7,688 nucleotides of DNA. Source: Pseudomonadota bacterium. Lineage in GTDB: Bacteria; Pseudomonadota; Alphaproteobacteria; Sphingomonadales; Sphingomonadaceae. The notes beneath the pieces are model-generated. The model did not search any database. It was not told the DNA's origin and worked only from the letters and a program-made list of their open reading frames with translations. The DNA is taken from NCBI GenBank assembly GCA_023424095.1, contig JAFAEG010000063.1, positions 1 to 7,688 of the forward strand. Direction: 5' to 3'. Made by a program: the position numbers and the translations under genes. Positions within the stretch are counted from its first letter, which is position 1. Each line of letters opens with the position of its first letter. Below, in pieces: positions 1 through 5,263 of the stretch.

Positions 1-27
1 GCTCTTGCCGCGCCGGGATTGCTACCC

Positions 28-2676
28 TCAGTCCGGCATCGCGACGGTCAGAGCGCGGGCGAGTTCCGCCTGGCCGTAGGGCTTGCTGAGCCGGTGCACG
101 GCCGCGCCGACATCGGCCGGGGTCTCGCCATAGCCGGTGGCGAGGATGACGGGCAGATCGGCGCGCCGCCGGCGCAACGCCGCAATTAGAGCGCTGCCGG
201 TCATGCCCGGCATGGCCTGGTCGGTGACCAGCAGGTCGATCTCATCATGCTCGTCGAAGGCGGCGAGCGCTTCCTCCCCCGATGCGGCCTCGAACACGCG
301 GTGGCCCAGATCCTCGAGCATCGCGACCGTGTTCATCAGCACGAGCCCGTCGTCGTCGACCGCCAGGATCGTGCGCGGCGGCCCGGCCGATTCCGCCGCG
401 GCTTCGGCCGGAACCATTTGGAGCAAGGTGGCGCCGGCGGCGGCGGGCAGCCAGATGTGGGCACGGGTGCCCTCGCCGGGGCTGCTGTCGAGCTGCAGCG
501 CGCCACCCATCTGGCGCGTGAAGCCGTGCACCATCGATAGGCCGAGGCCAGTGCCCTTGCCGACGCCTTTGGTGGTGAAGAAGGGGTCTGCGGCGCGGCG
601 CAACGTATCCGCGTCCATGCCGCTGCCATTGTCGGCGATGGTGAGGCGCAGATAGCGGCCGGGGGCGAGATCCTCGACCTCGCCTTCACGCGCGCGGACG
701 TCGGTGGCCGAGATGGTCAGCCGGCCGCCATCGGGCATCGCGTCGCGCGCGTTCACGGCGAGGTTCAGGAGCGCCATTTCGAGCTGGTTGACGTCGGTCA
801 GGGCAGGGGGGAGGCCAGCGGAGAAGCTGGTGTCGATGACATATTGCGGCCCCAGCGAGCGCTGCATCAGCTCGGTCATGCCGGCGACGAGCTTGGGCAG
901 ATTGACGGGTTCGGCGGTCAGTTCCTGGCGGCGGGCGAAGGCGAGCATGCGCTGGGTCAGCTTGGCGCCGCGGTCGGCCGCCTGCGTGGCGTTGTCGAGC
1001 AATTTCACGATCCTGGGATCGTCCGGCACGCGCTTTCTCAGCAGCTCCAGCCCGCTCATGATCGCCATCAGCAGATTGTTGAAATCGTGCGCAACGCCGC
1101 CGGTGAGCTGGCCGATCGCCTCCAGCTTCTGCGACTGGAACAGCGCCTCGCGGGCCAGCTCCAGCTCGCGCTGCGCCTCGTCCCGTTCGGTGACGTCGCG
1201 GGTGATCTTGGCATAGCCGATCAGCGCGCCGTCATCGTCCTTGATTGCGTCTATCACCACGCTCGCGCGGAAATGGGTGCCGTCCTTGCGAACGCGCAGG
1301 CCCTCGGAGGCGAAACGGCCCTCGCGTAGGGCGGTCTCGAGGGCCTGTTCGGGCAGCCCCCGGTCGCGATCCTCCTCGGGGTAAAAAGTGCGGAAATGCC
1401 GGCCGATCACTTCTTCAGGCGCGAAGCCCTTGATCCGCTCGGCGCCGGCATTCCAGCTCGAGACCAGACCGCTCGGATCGAGCATGTAGATGGCATAGTC
1501 GCTGACACCCTGGACGAGCAGGCGGAACTGGGTCTGGCTGCGGTCCAGCGCGGCGCTGCGTTCCTCGACGCGGACCTCAAGCGTCTCGTTCAGCTCGCGC
1601 AGGCGATCGGCGGTGTGGCGCAGCTCGGTTTCGGCCGCGACCCGCTCGATATGCGCCCAGCTGCGCTCGGTGACGGCGCGCAGGGTCGCGAGCTCGTCGG
1701 CGACCCAATCGTGCGGCCGGTCCTGATGGATGGCCATCAAGGCGGTCAGCCGGCCTTCCTTGACCAACGGCATGCAGATCGACGCGGCGATGCCGATCGC
1801 CTGGAAGGCGGCGGCGGCGCTGGTCGTCAGCTCGCGGCGATTGTCGCAGATGATCAGCGGCTGGCCGGCATGGAGCCGTTCGACGGCAAGGTCGCCTAAA
1901 TCGGCAAGCCGGTAATGGCCGACAATCGAGGGCAGATCGCCACGCGTCCAGTCGCCGCGGATGGTGAAGCCCTCCTGGTCGGCATCCAGATCGGCATAAG
2001 CGCACATCGCGACGCCGAGTGTTTCGCCCACCATCCGGGTGGTGATGGCGAGCACTTCGTCGGCGCTGACGCTGGCGGCGGTGGCCTGGCCCAGCTCATC
2101 GAGGAAGCGCAGCCGCGCCTCGCTCTGGCGCAGATTGGCGGCGGCGGTGACCGCGTCGGTCGTCTCGATCACGATCGCGAGCACGCCCGCGGGCCGGCCG
2201 GCGTCGTCGAACACCGGGGAATAATCGAGGTCGAGCCAGACATCCTCGAACGTCCCGGTCCGGTTGAGGCTGAGGACGTGATTCTTGTAGGCAAGGGTGC
2301 CGCCGGCCAGCCCGACCTTCATGATATTGTCGTTGAAGTCCGCGACTTCGGGCCAGCCCTCGCGCACCTTGCTGCCAAGCAATTGCGGATGGCGGTCGCC
2401 GGCGAAGACGGCATAGCCGTCATTGTAGAGCATGATGCCGTCTTCGCCCCACAGCATCACCATCGGCACCGGCGAATTCAGGACGAAATTGGTGATCGCG
2501 CGCAGGCTGGCTGGCCAGCCGGAGATCGGGCCGAGCGGGGTGGACGACCAGTCGAACGACGCGATCCGCGCGCCCATCTCGCCGCTTGCGGTGAGGGCAT
2601 TTTCGCCGACTCCCGAAGGTTCGAATGCTGCTGCTGAGCTCGCCACTTCAACCCCGCTTCCTGCGCTGGCTTGCAT
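28..2676 (-). CDS. Soluble hybrid sensor histidine kinase/response regulator (PAS-GAF-PAS-HisKA-HATPase-REC)
   Basis: This is a cytosolic phosphorelay sensor that should autophosphorylate on His and pass phosphate to its own receiver. Numbering from the longest possible start (TTG at 2730), I see: a PAS domain at about 60-190 (PLGPISGWPASL, WGEDGIMLYND); a GAF domain at about 207-362; a charged helical linker at 363-398; a second PAS at about 402-517, ending in ITRDVTER; a HisKA domain with VAHDFNN and phosphoacceptor His548; an HATPase with N-box Asn660, DNGSGM from Asp700 and GKGTGLGLS from 724; and a C-terminal receiver with acidic residues Asp792-794, phosphoacceptor Asp837, Thr865 and Lys883. 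All catalytic residues are present. There is no signal peptide, membrane segment or DNA-binding output domain, so phosphate probably moves on to a separate partner, not encoded here. I chose ATG at 2676 (residue 19) over TTG at 2730, because TTG is rare and has no ribosome site. ATG at 2577 (residue 52), just before PAS1, is also possible. The ligand is unknown. Confidence 0.93.
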   Translation of the reverse strand: MQASAGSGVEVASSAAAFEPSGVGENALTASGEMGARIASFDWSSTPLGPISGWPASLRAITNFVLNSPVPMVMLWGEDGIMLYNDGYAVFAGDRHPQLLGSKVREGWPEVADFNDNIMKVGLAGGTLAYKNHVLSLNRTGTFEDVWLDLDYSPVFDDAGRPAGVLAIVIETTDAVTAAANLRQSEARLRFLDELGQATAASVSADEVLAITTRMVGETLGVAMCAYADLDADQEGFTIRGDWTRGDLPSIVGHYRLADLGDLAVERLHAGQPLIICDNRRELTTSAAAAFQAIGIAASICMPLVKEGRLTALMAIHQDRPHDWVADELATLRAVTERSWAHIERVAAETELRHTADRLRELNETLEVRVEERSAALDRSQTQFRLLVQGVSDYAIYMLDPSGLVSSWNAGAERIKGFAPEEVIGRHFRTFYPEEDRDRGLPEQALETALREGRFASEGLRVRKDGTHFRASVVIDAIKDDDGALIGYAKITRDVTERDEAQRELELAREALFQSQKLEAIGQLTGGVAHDFNNLLMAIMSGLELLRKRVPDDPRIVKLLDNATQAADRGAKLTQRMLAFARRQELTAEPVNLPKLVAGMTELMQRSLGPQYVIDTSFSAGLPPALTDVNQLEMALLNLAVNARDAMPDGGRLTISATDVRAREGEVEDLAPGRYLRLTIADNGSGMDADTLRRAADPFFTTKGVGKGTGLGLSMVHGFTRQMGGALQLDSSPGEGTRAHIWLPAAAGATLLQMVPAEAAAESAGPPRTILAVDDDGLVLMNTVAMLEDLGHRVFEAASGEEALAAFDEHDEIDLLVTDQAMPGMTGSALIAALRRRRADLPVILATGYGETPADVGAAVHRLSKPYGQAELARALTVAMPD

Positions 2677-2702
2677 TACGAATGGCGGCGTTAGCCTGTT
2701 CC
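2677..2702 (-). promoter_or_regulatory. Possible EcfG-type (general stress sigma factor) promoter upstream of the hybrid kinase
   Basis: Read on the minus strand, GGAAC (2698-2702) is followed by 17 bases and then CGTA (2677-2680). The alphaproteobacterial EcfG consensus is GGAAC, 16-17 bases, then CGTT, so this is a full -35 box, correct spacing and one mismatch in the -10 box. The -10 box directly abuts the ATG at 2676. If it is real, transcription would start inside the reading frame and the kinase would begin at ATG 2577 instead. The -35 box partly overlaps a 6-bp inverted repeat. A chance match is quite possible. Confidence 0.27.
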
Positions 2703-2707
2703 GCCGC
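2685..2707. repeat. GC-rich inverted repeat GCGGCG-N11-CGCCGC at the start of the kinase gene
   Basis: Two perfect 6-bp arms (2685-2690 and 2702-2707) flank 11 bases. The repeat lies at or just before the kinase start, in the gap between divergent genes. It could be an operator or a leader hairpin, but short GC-only inverted repeats arise easily by chance in DNA this GC-rich. Confidence 0.25.
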
Positions 2708-2804
2708 AATGATGAATTGATGCCGATCAAAGGCGCTCAGCAAATGCTCATGCGGGCCTCATGGCTTTCACCGCAACGGCTGGCACGACCATCCCGCAAC
2801 AAGC

Positions 2805-2810
2805 GGGAGA
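2805..2810 (+). promoter_or_regulatory. Ribosome binding site GGGAGA of the membrane protein gene
   Basis: GGGAGA, containing the Shine-Dalgarno core GGAG at 2806-2809, sits 7 bases before ATG 2817. It supports that start over the in-frame ATG at 2829 (residue 5). Confidence 0.7.
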
Positions 2811-2816
2811 CGAACG

Positions 2817-3362
2817 ATGGCCGGGACAATGAATGCGCGCAACCGATGGGCCGGGGAGGGCGGCCGCCGGCTGGTGTGGGGCGCGGCGGCGGCATTGCTG
2901 CTGCTGCCCCTGGTGGCGATGCAATTCACCGCGGAGGTCAAATGGGGTCCGGAGGATTTCGTCATCATCGGCGTGATGCTGGCGATGGTCGGCGGCGCCT
3001 ACGAGCTGGCGGTGCGGATGAATGGCAGCCGCGCCTATCGGGCGGCCGTGCTGATCGCGGCCGTGGGCTGTTTCCTGCTGGTCTGGGTGAATTTGGCGGT
3101 CGGCATCATCGGTGACGAGCACAATGCACTGAACCTCGTCTATCTCGGCGTCCTGGCAGTGCCGGTGGCCGGTGCCTTGCTGGCCTGGGGGCGAGCGCGG
3201 CGGATGGCCTGGGCCATGGCCGCGGCGGCGGTGGCGCAAGGCGCCGCCGGGCTGGTCGCGCTGCTCAACGGCTACGTGACCCTGCCGATCGAGGGTTTCT
3301 TCATCGCGCTGTGGCTGGCGTCCGCCAGCCTGTTCCGGGCGGCCGCCCGGTCAGGCGGCTAG
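2817..3362 (+). CDS. Conserved hypothetical polytopic inner-membrane protein
   Basis: This is a 181-residue membrane protein of unknown function. Hydrophobic segments are visible at about 19-36, 47-67, 75-98, 106-124, 130-150 and 157-174, so up to six membrane helices. The N-terminus is Arg-rich (R8, R10, R17, R18), which favours a cytoplasmic N-terminus. Conserved-looking pieces are LLPLVAMQFTAEVKW after the first helix, and LVWVNLAVGIIGDEHN at the end of the third; from memory, similar wording occurs in uncharacterised inner-membrane proteins of Proteobacteria. I see no enzyme or transporter motif. A good ribosome site supports the start. The gene is divergent from the kinase gene and ends 4 bp from the convergent EVE gene, so it appears to be transcribed alone. 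A functional link to the kinase through the shared upstream region is only a possibility. Confidence 0.85.
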   Translation: MAGTMNARNRWAGEGGRRLVWGAAAALLLLPLVAMQFTAEVKWGPEDFVIIGVMLAMVGGAYELAVRMNGSRAYRAAVLIAAVGCFLLVWVNLAVGIIGDEHNALNLVYLGVLAVPVAGALLAWGRARRMAWAMAAAAVAQGAAGLVALLNGYVTLPIEGFFIALWLASASLFRAAARSGG

Positions 3363-3366
3363 GCAA

Positions 3367-3789
3367 TTACGCCTTGCGCTCCGCCCCGGCCATGTCGAGC
3401 AGCAGCGCCCATTCTTCCGGCCGTACGGGGGCGACCGACAGGCGGGACTGGCGGATCAATTCCATGTCCTTCAGCTTCGGCTCGGCCTTCACTTCGGCCA
3501 GGGTCACGGGCCGGGCCAGTTTCTCGACCGGCTTCACCGCGACGGAGACCCAGCGTTCGCCGGGCTGCGCCTTCGGGTCGGGCTGCGCCGCGCGGACGAT
3601 CTCCATGATGCCGACGACCGCCTTGTCGCTCACGCTGTGATAGAGGAAGGCGCGGTCGCCGACCTGCATCGCCTTCAGGTGGAGGGTCGCGGCGTTGTTG
3701 CGCACGCCGTCCCATTCGGTGCCATCGTCGCGCACCAGATCGTCCCAGCTATATGCCTCGGGTTCGGATTTCATCAGCCAATATGCCAT
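3367..3789 (-). CDS. EVE domain-containing protein (THYN1-like)
   Basis: This 140-residue protein is a single EVE domain, the full usual length of stand-alone bacterial members. The family signature is clear: YWLMKSEP at 3-10, W15 and D16 in the SWDDL stretch, WDGVRN at 26-31, GD at 44-45, YHS at 50-52, VGI at 59-61, and RLSV at 116-119 near the C-terminus. EVE domains share the PUA/YTH fold, and known members have been linked to recognition of modified bases, such as 5-methyl- and 5-hydroxymethylcytosine. The aromatic and polar residues of the N-terminal motifs line that pocket in the family. The ligand in this organism cannot be read from sequence, and no restriction or methylase gene is nearby, so a housekeeping role is more likely than defence. 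The start (ATG, 3789) fits the family N-terminus exactly, although the ribosome site is weak. The gene is divergent from the lipoprotein gene 65 bp away. Confidence 0.93.
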   Translation of the reverse strand: MAYWLMKSEPEAYSWDDLVRDDGTEWDGVRNNAATLHLKAMQVGDRAFLYHSVSDKAVVGIMEIVRAAQPDPKAQPGERWVSVAVKPVEKLARPVTLAEVKAEPKLKDMELIRQSRLSVAPVRPEEWALLLDMAGAERKA

Positions 3790-3796
3790 GGCCAGG

Positions 3797-3807
3797 GCCT
3801 ATAAGGC
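3797..3807. repeat. Small palindrome GCCT-ATA-AGGC between divergent genes
   Basis: A perfect 4-bp inverted repeat around ATA lies 7 bp upstream of the EVE gene start, in the 65-bp gap shared with the lipoprotein gene. Its TATAAG core (3800-3805) also resembles a -10 box on the plus strand, for the lipoprotein gene. No matching -35 box is obvious. An operator or promoter role is speculative. Confidence 0.2.
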
Positions 3808-3854
3808 TGCCCGAAGGTCTCGCACAATCGCATCCGTGGCGCTAAGCTCGCCGG

Positions 3855-4373
3855 ATGATCGTTCGCTTCCTGCCGCTCGTCCCGCTTCTGATCCTCAGCG
3901 CCTGCAACGACCAGCCGATCGTCAATGGCTATGGGTCGACCACGCCACAGATCGATCGTCCAGCCGAGGATAAATCGGTGCTGGGCGAAACCGATACGCC
4001 GGTGCGGATCGGCGAGCTTGGCCCCAGCTTCGCCGCCTGCAACGCGCAGGGGCAAGTGAATGAGCGCGCCGCCGACGGTGCGATCGAGGTGCGCGCCTCG
4101 CCGTTCGAGCAGGCGCATGCGACCGGCAACCTCAATCCCGGCACGACCTTCTTCATCTGCACGCGCTCGCTCGACCAGCGCTGGATGGGCGTCGTTTACA
4201 GCGACACCGGCCGCGCCGAACGGAGCTGCGGCGTGTCCGCGCCGGTTGCCTCGCGCCGCGATTATGAAGGCCCCTGCAAATGGGGCTGGGTGCCGAGCGC
4301 GCAGGTCCGGATGACCTCGGGGGTCGAAATCCCCGCCGCTCAGCCGAGCCAGAATATCGGCCAACCGAAATAG
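3855..4373 (+). CDS. Outer-membrane lipoprotein with probable SH3-like domain
   Basis: This is a 172-residue lipoprotein. A short N-terminus with one Arg is followed by a Leu-rich segment and the lipobox LSAC, which puts the lipidated Cys at 17. Asn at 18 instead of Asp favours sorting to the outer membrane. After a polar linker (about 18-60), residues 76-152 look like a bacterial SH3-type small beta domain: IEVRASP, then PGTTFFIC, WMGVVYSD, and a closing KWGWVPSAQVR. SH3-like domains of this kind often bind peptidoglycan or tether enzymes. Four further cysteines (62, 102, 125, 141) could form two disulfides in the periplasm. The fold assignment comes from pattern only and I recognise no named family. 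The start is the ATG that gives a proper lipobox distance; its ribosome site is weak. It precedes the cell wall hydrolase gene by 214 bp, which fits an envelope role. Confidence 0.82.
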   Translation: MIVRFLPLVPLLILSACNDQPIVNGYGSTTPQIDRPAEDKSVLGETDTPVRIGELGPSFAACNAQGQVNERAADGAIEVRASPFEQAHATGNLNPGTTFFICTRSLDQRWMGVVYSDTGRAERSCGVSAPVASRRDYEGPCKWGWVPSAQVRMTSGVEIPAAQPSQNIGQPK

Positions 4374-4401
4374 GTTCCTCGGTTCGTCGCAACGATCGGT
4401 T

Positions 4402-4433
4402 CAACTCATCGAAAGCATGCGTACGATAGGTTG
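4402..4433. repeat. Imperfect inverted repeat downstream of the lipoprotein gene
   Basis: CAACTCATCG (4402-4411) and CGATAGGTTG (4424-4433) pair at 8 of 10 positions around a 12-base loop that contains GCATGC. It begins 29 bp after the lipoprotein stop. A terminator stem is possible, but no T-run follows, so a Rho-independent terminator is not supported. Confidence 0.22.
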
Positions 4434-4454
4434 ATGCCTGGCGCCTGGCGCGGC

Positions 4455-4511
4455 AAACCCCCTCACACAGTTCAAGCGGAGGTGGGCAAAGCCCGGTTCC
4501 AAAGGGGGTTT
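4455..4511 (+). promoter_or_regulatory. Nested inverted repeats in the leader of the cell wall hydrolase gene
   Basis: AAACCCCCT (4455-4463) and AGGGGGTTT (4503-4511) are perfect 9-bp complements. Inside them lies a tight hairpin, GGGC-AAA-GCCC (4484-4494). The transcript could fold into a long stem with an inner hairpin about 75 bases before the hydrolase start. The outer 3' arm is followed only by T and C, so it is a poor terminator. It may be a leader structure, the end of the preceding lipoprotein transcript, a small RNA, or chance. It matches no riboswitch class I recognise. Confidence 0.3.
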
Positions 4512-4570
4512 TCAGATTTCGAAGCCTGGCTCCGGAGCGCTGAGCGCCCCGCCGAACCGGTTTCGCATCC

Positions 4571-4575
4571 AGGAG
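4571..4575 (+). promoter_or_regulatory. Ribosome binding site AGGAG of the cell wall hydrolase gene
   Basis: AGGAG lies 12 bases before ATG 4588, slightly far but otherwise a strong match. The frame is open upstream to a stop at 4432 with no ATG or GTG, so ATG 4588 is the first plausible start. Confidence 0.5.
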
Positions 4576-4587
4576 CGATTTCCCAAG

Positions 4588-5154
4588 ATGAGCATCCTTT
4601 TCGGCCTGGCCGCGCTCGCCGCCTCGATCACCGATCCCGCTGCCGCTACGACCGTCGCCGCTGCGGGACCAGCCGGGGGCGTCACCGCCGCCGCCTCGAT
4701 CCCCGTCCGCACCTTTGCCCAGAATGATCCGTCGGCGCAGCTTGAGCGCGCGATCGAGCGGCACGCCCAGTACGAAACCGACGATGCCGAGCAGGATTGC
4801 CTGGCCAACACCGTCTATTTCGAATCCGGCCTGGAGCCGCTTGAGGGCCAGGTCGCGGTCGCCGAAGTGGTGCTGAACCGCATGCGTTCGGGCCGTTATC
4901 CGACCACGATCTGCGGCGTCGTGCTGCAGCCGGCGCAATTCTCCTACGTCCGCGGCGGCCGCATTCCGCGCGTCGACCGCACCTCCGAAATGTGGCGCCG
5001 CGCCGTTGGCGTCGCCCGCATGGTGCAGGCCGGCACCGCTGCCCGCCTGCTGCCCGAAGACACGCTCTGGTATCACGCCGATTATGTGTCGCCGGCCTGG
5101 GGCCCGCGCCTCAACCGCACCACCAAGATCGGCCTGCACATCTTTTATCGCTGA
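4588..5154 (+). CDS. Cell wall hydrolase, SleB family (Hydrolase_2)
   Basis: This 188-residue protein should cleave peptidoglycan glycan strands, as SleB-type lytic transglycosylases do. The domain fills about 65-188: CLANTVYFESGLEPLEGQ begins at Cys71 and holds the predicted catalytic Glu79; VAVAEVVLNRM follows at 89-99; QFSYVRGG lies in the middle; and the family ending WYHADYVSPAWG with IGLHIFYR closes the protein at its very C-terminus. Cys71 and Cys109 could pair, as expected for a periplasmic enzyme. The N-terminal 45 residues are Ala-rich with a short hydrophobic stretch (ILFGLAALAAS) but no basic residue before it, so the signal peptide is weak; export is expected from function rather than proven. 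In Gram-negative bacteria such enzymes act in wall remodelling, not spore germination, so the name sleB is not used here. The gene lies between an outer-membrane lipoprotein gene and an exported TPR-CHAT gene. Confidence 0.92.
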   Translation: MSILFGLAALAASITDPAAATTVAAAGPAGGVTAAASIPVRTFAQNDPSAQLERAIERHAQYETDDAEQDCLANTVYFESGLEPLEGQVAVAEVVLNRMRSGRYPTTICGVVLQPAQFSYVRGGRIPRVDRTSEMWRRAVGVARMVQAGTAARLLPEDTLWYHADYVSPAWGPRLNRTTKIGLHIFYR

Positions 5155-5251
5155 TTGCGTCGCGCTGGTCGCGCCGAACTGGCGGCCGCTTTCGCCGCTT
5201 TCCATCCCATCCCCTTGAGACAGGCGGTCTGCTAGGCTCGCCGGCTCTGGT

Positions 5252-5257
5252 GGGAGG
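5252..5257 (+). promoter_or_regulatory. Strong ribosome binding site GGGAGG of the TPR-CHAT gene
   Basis: GGGAGG sits 6 bases before ATG 5264, near-ideal for a Shine-Dalgarno site. It fixes the start, which is also the one that yields a signal peptide. Such a site 109 bp after the hydrolase stop suggests efficient, independent translation. Confidence 0.8.
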
Positions 5258-5263
5258 GCAGTC

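Noticed and set aside
1915..2637. A 240-codon plus-strand frame opposite the kinase gene
   Set aside because: It is antisense to the PAS1 and GAF domains, has no recognisable domain, and is one of several overlapping frames expected opposite a GC-rich gene.
3367..3789. EVE gene as part of a restriction or defence system
   Set aside because: EVE domains can be fused to nucleases, but this is a stand-alone full-length family member with no nuclease, methylase or helicase gene nearby.
5182..5202. Possible terminator after the hydrolase gene (GCGGC-N7-GCCGC then TTT)
   Set aside because: The stem is only 5 bp and the T-run only 2-3 bases. Such stems are common in this GC-rich sequence, so it is not called.
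5215..5238. Promoter-like TTGAGA and TAGGCT before the CHAT gene
   Set aside because: The spacer is only 12 bases, too short for a sigma-70 promoter, and the -10 match is poor.
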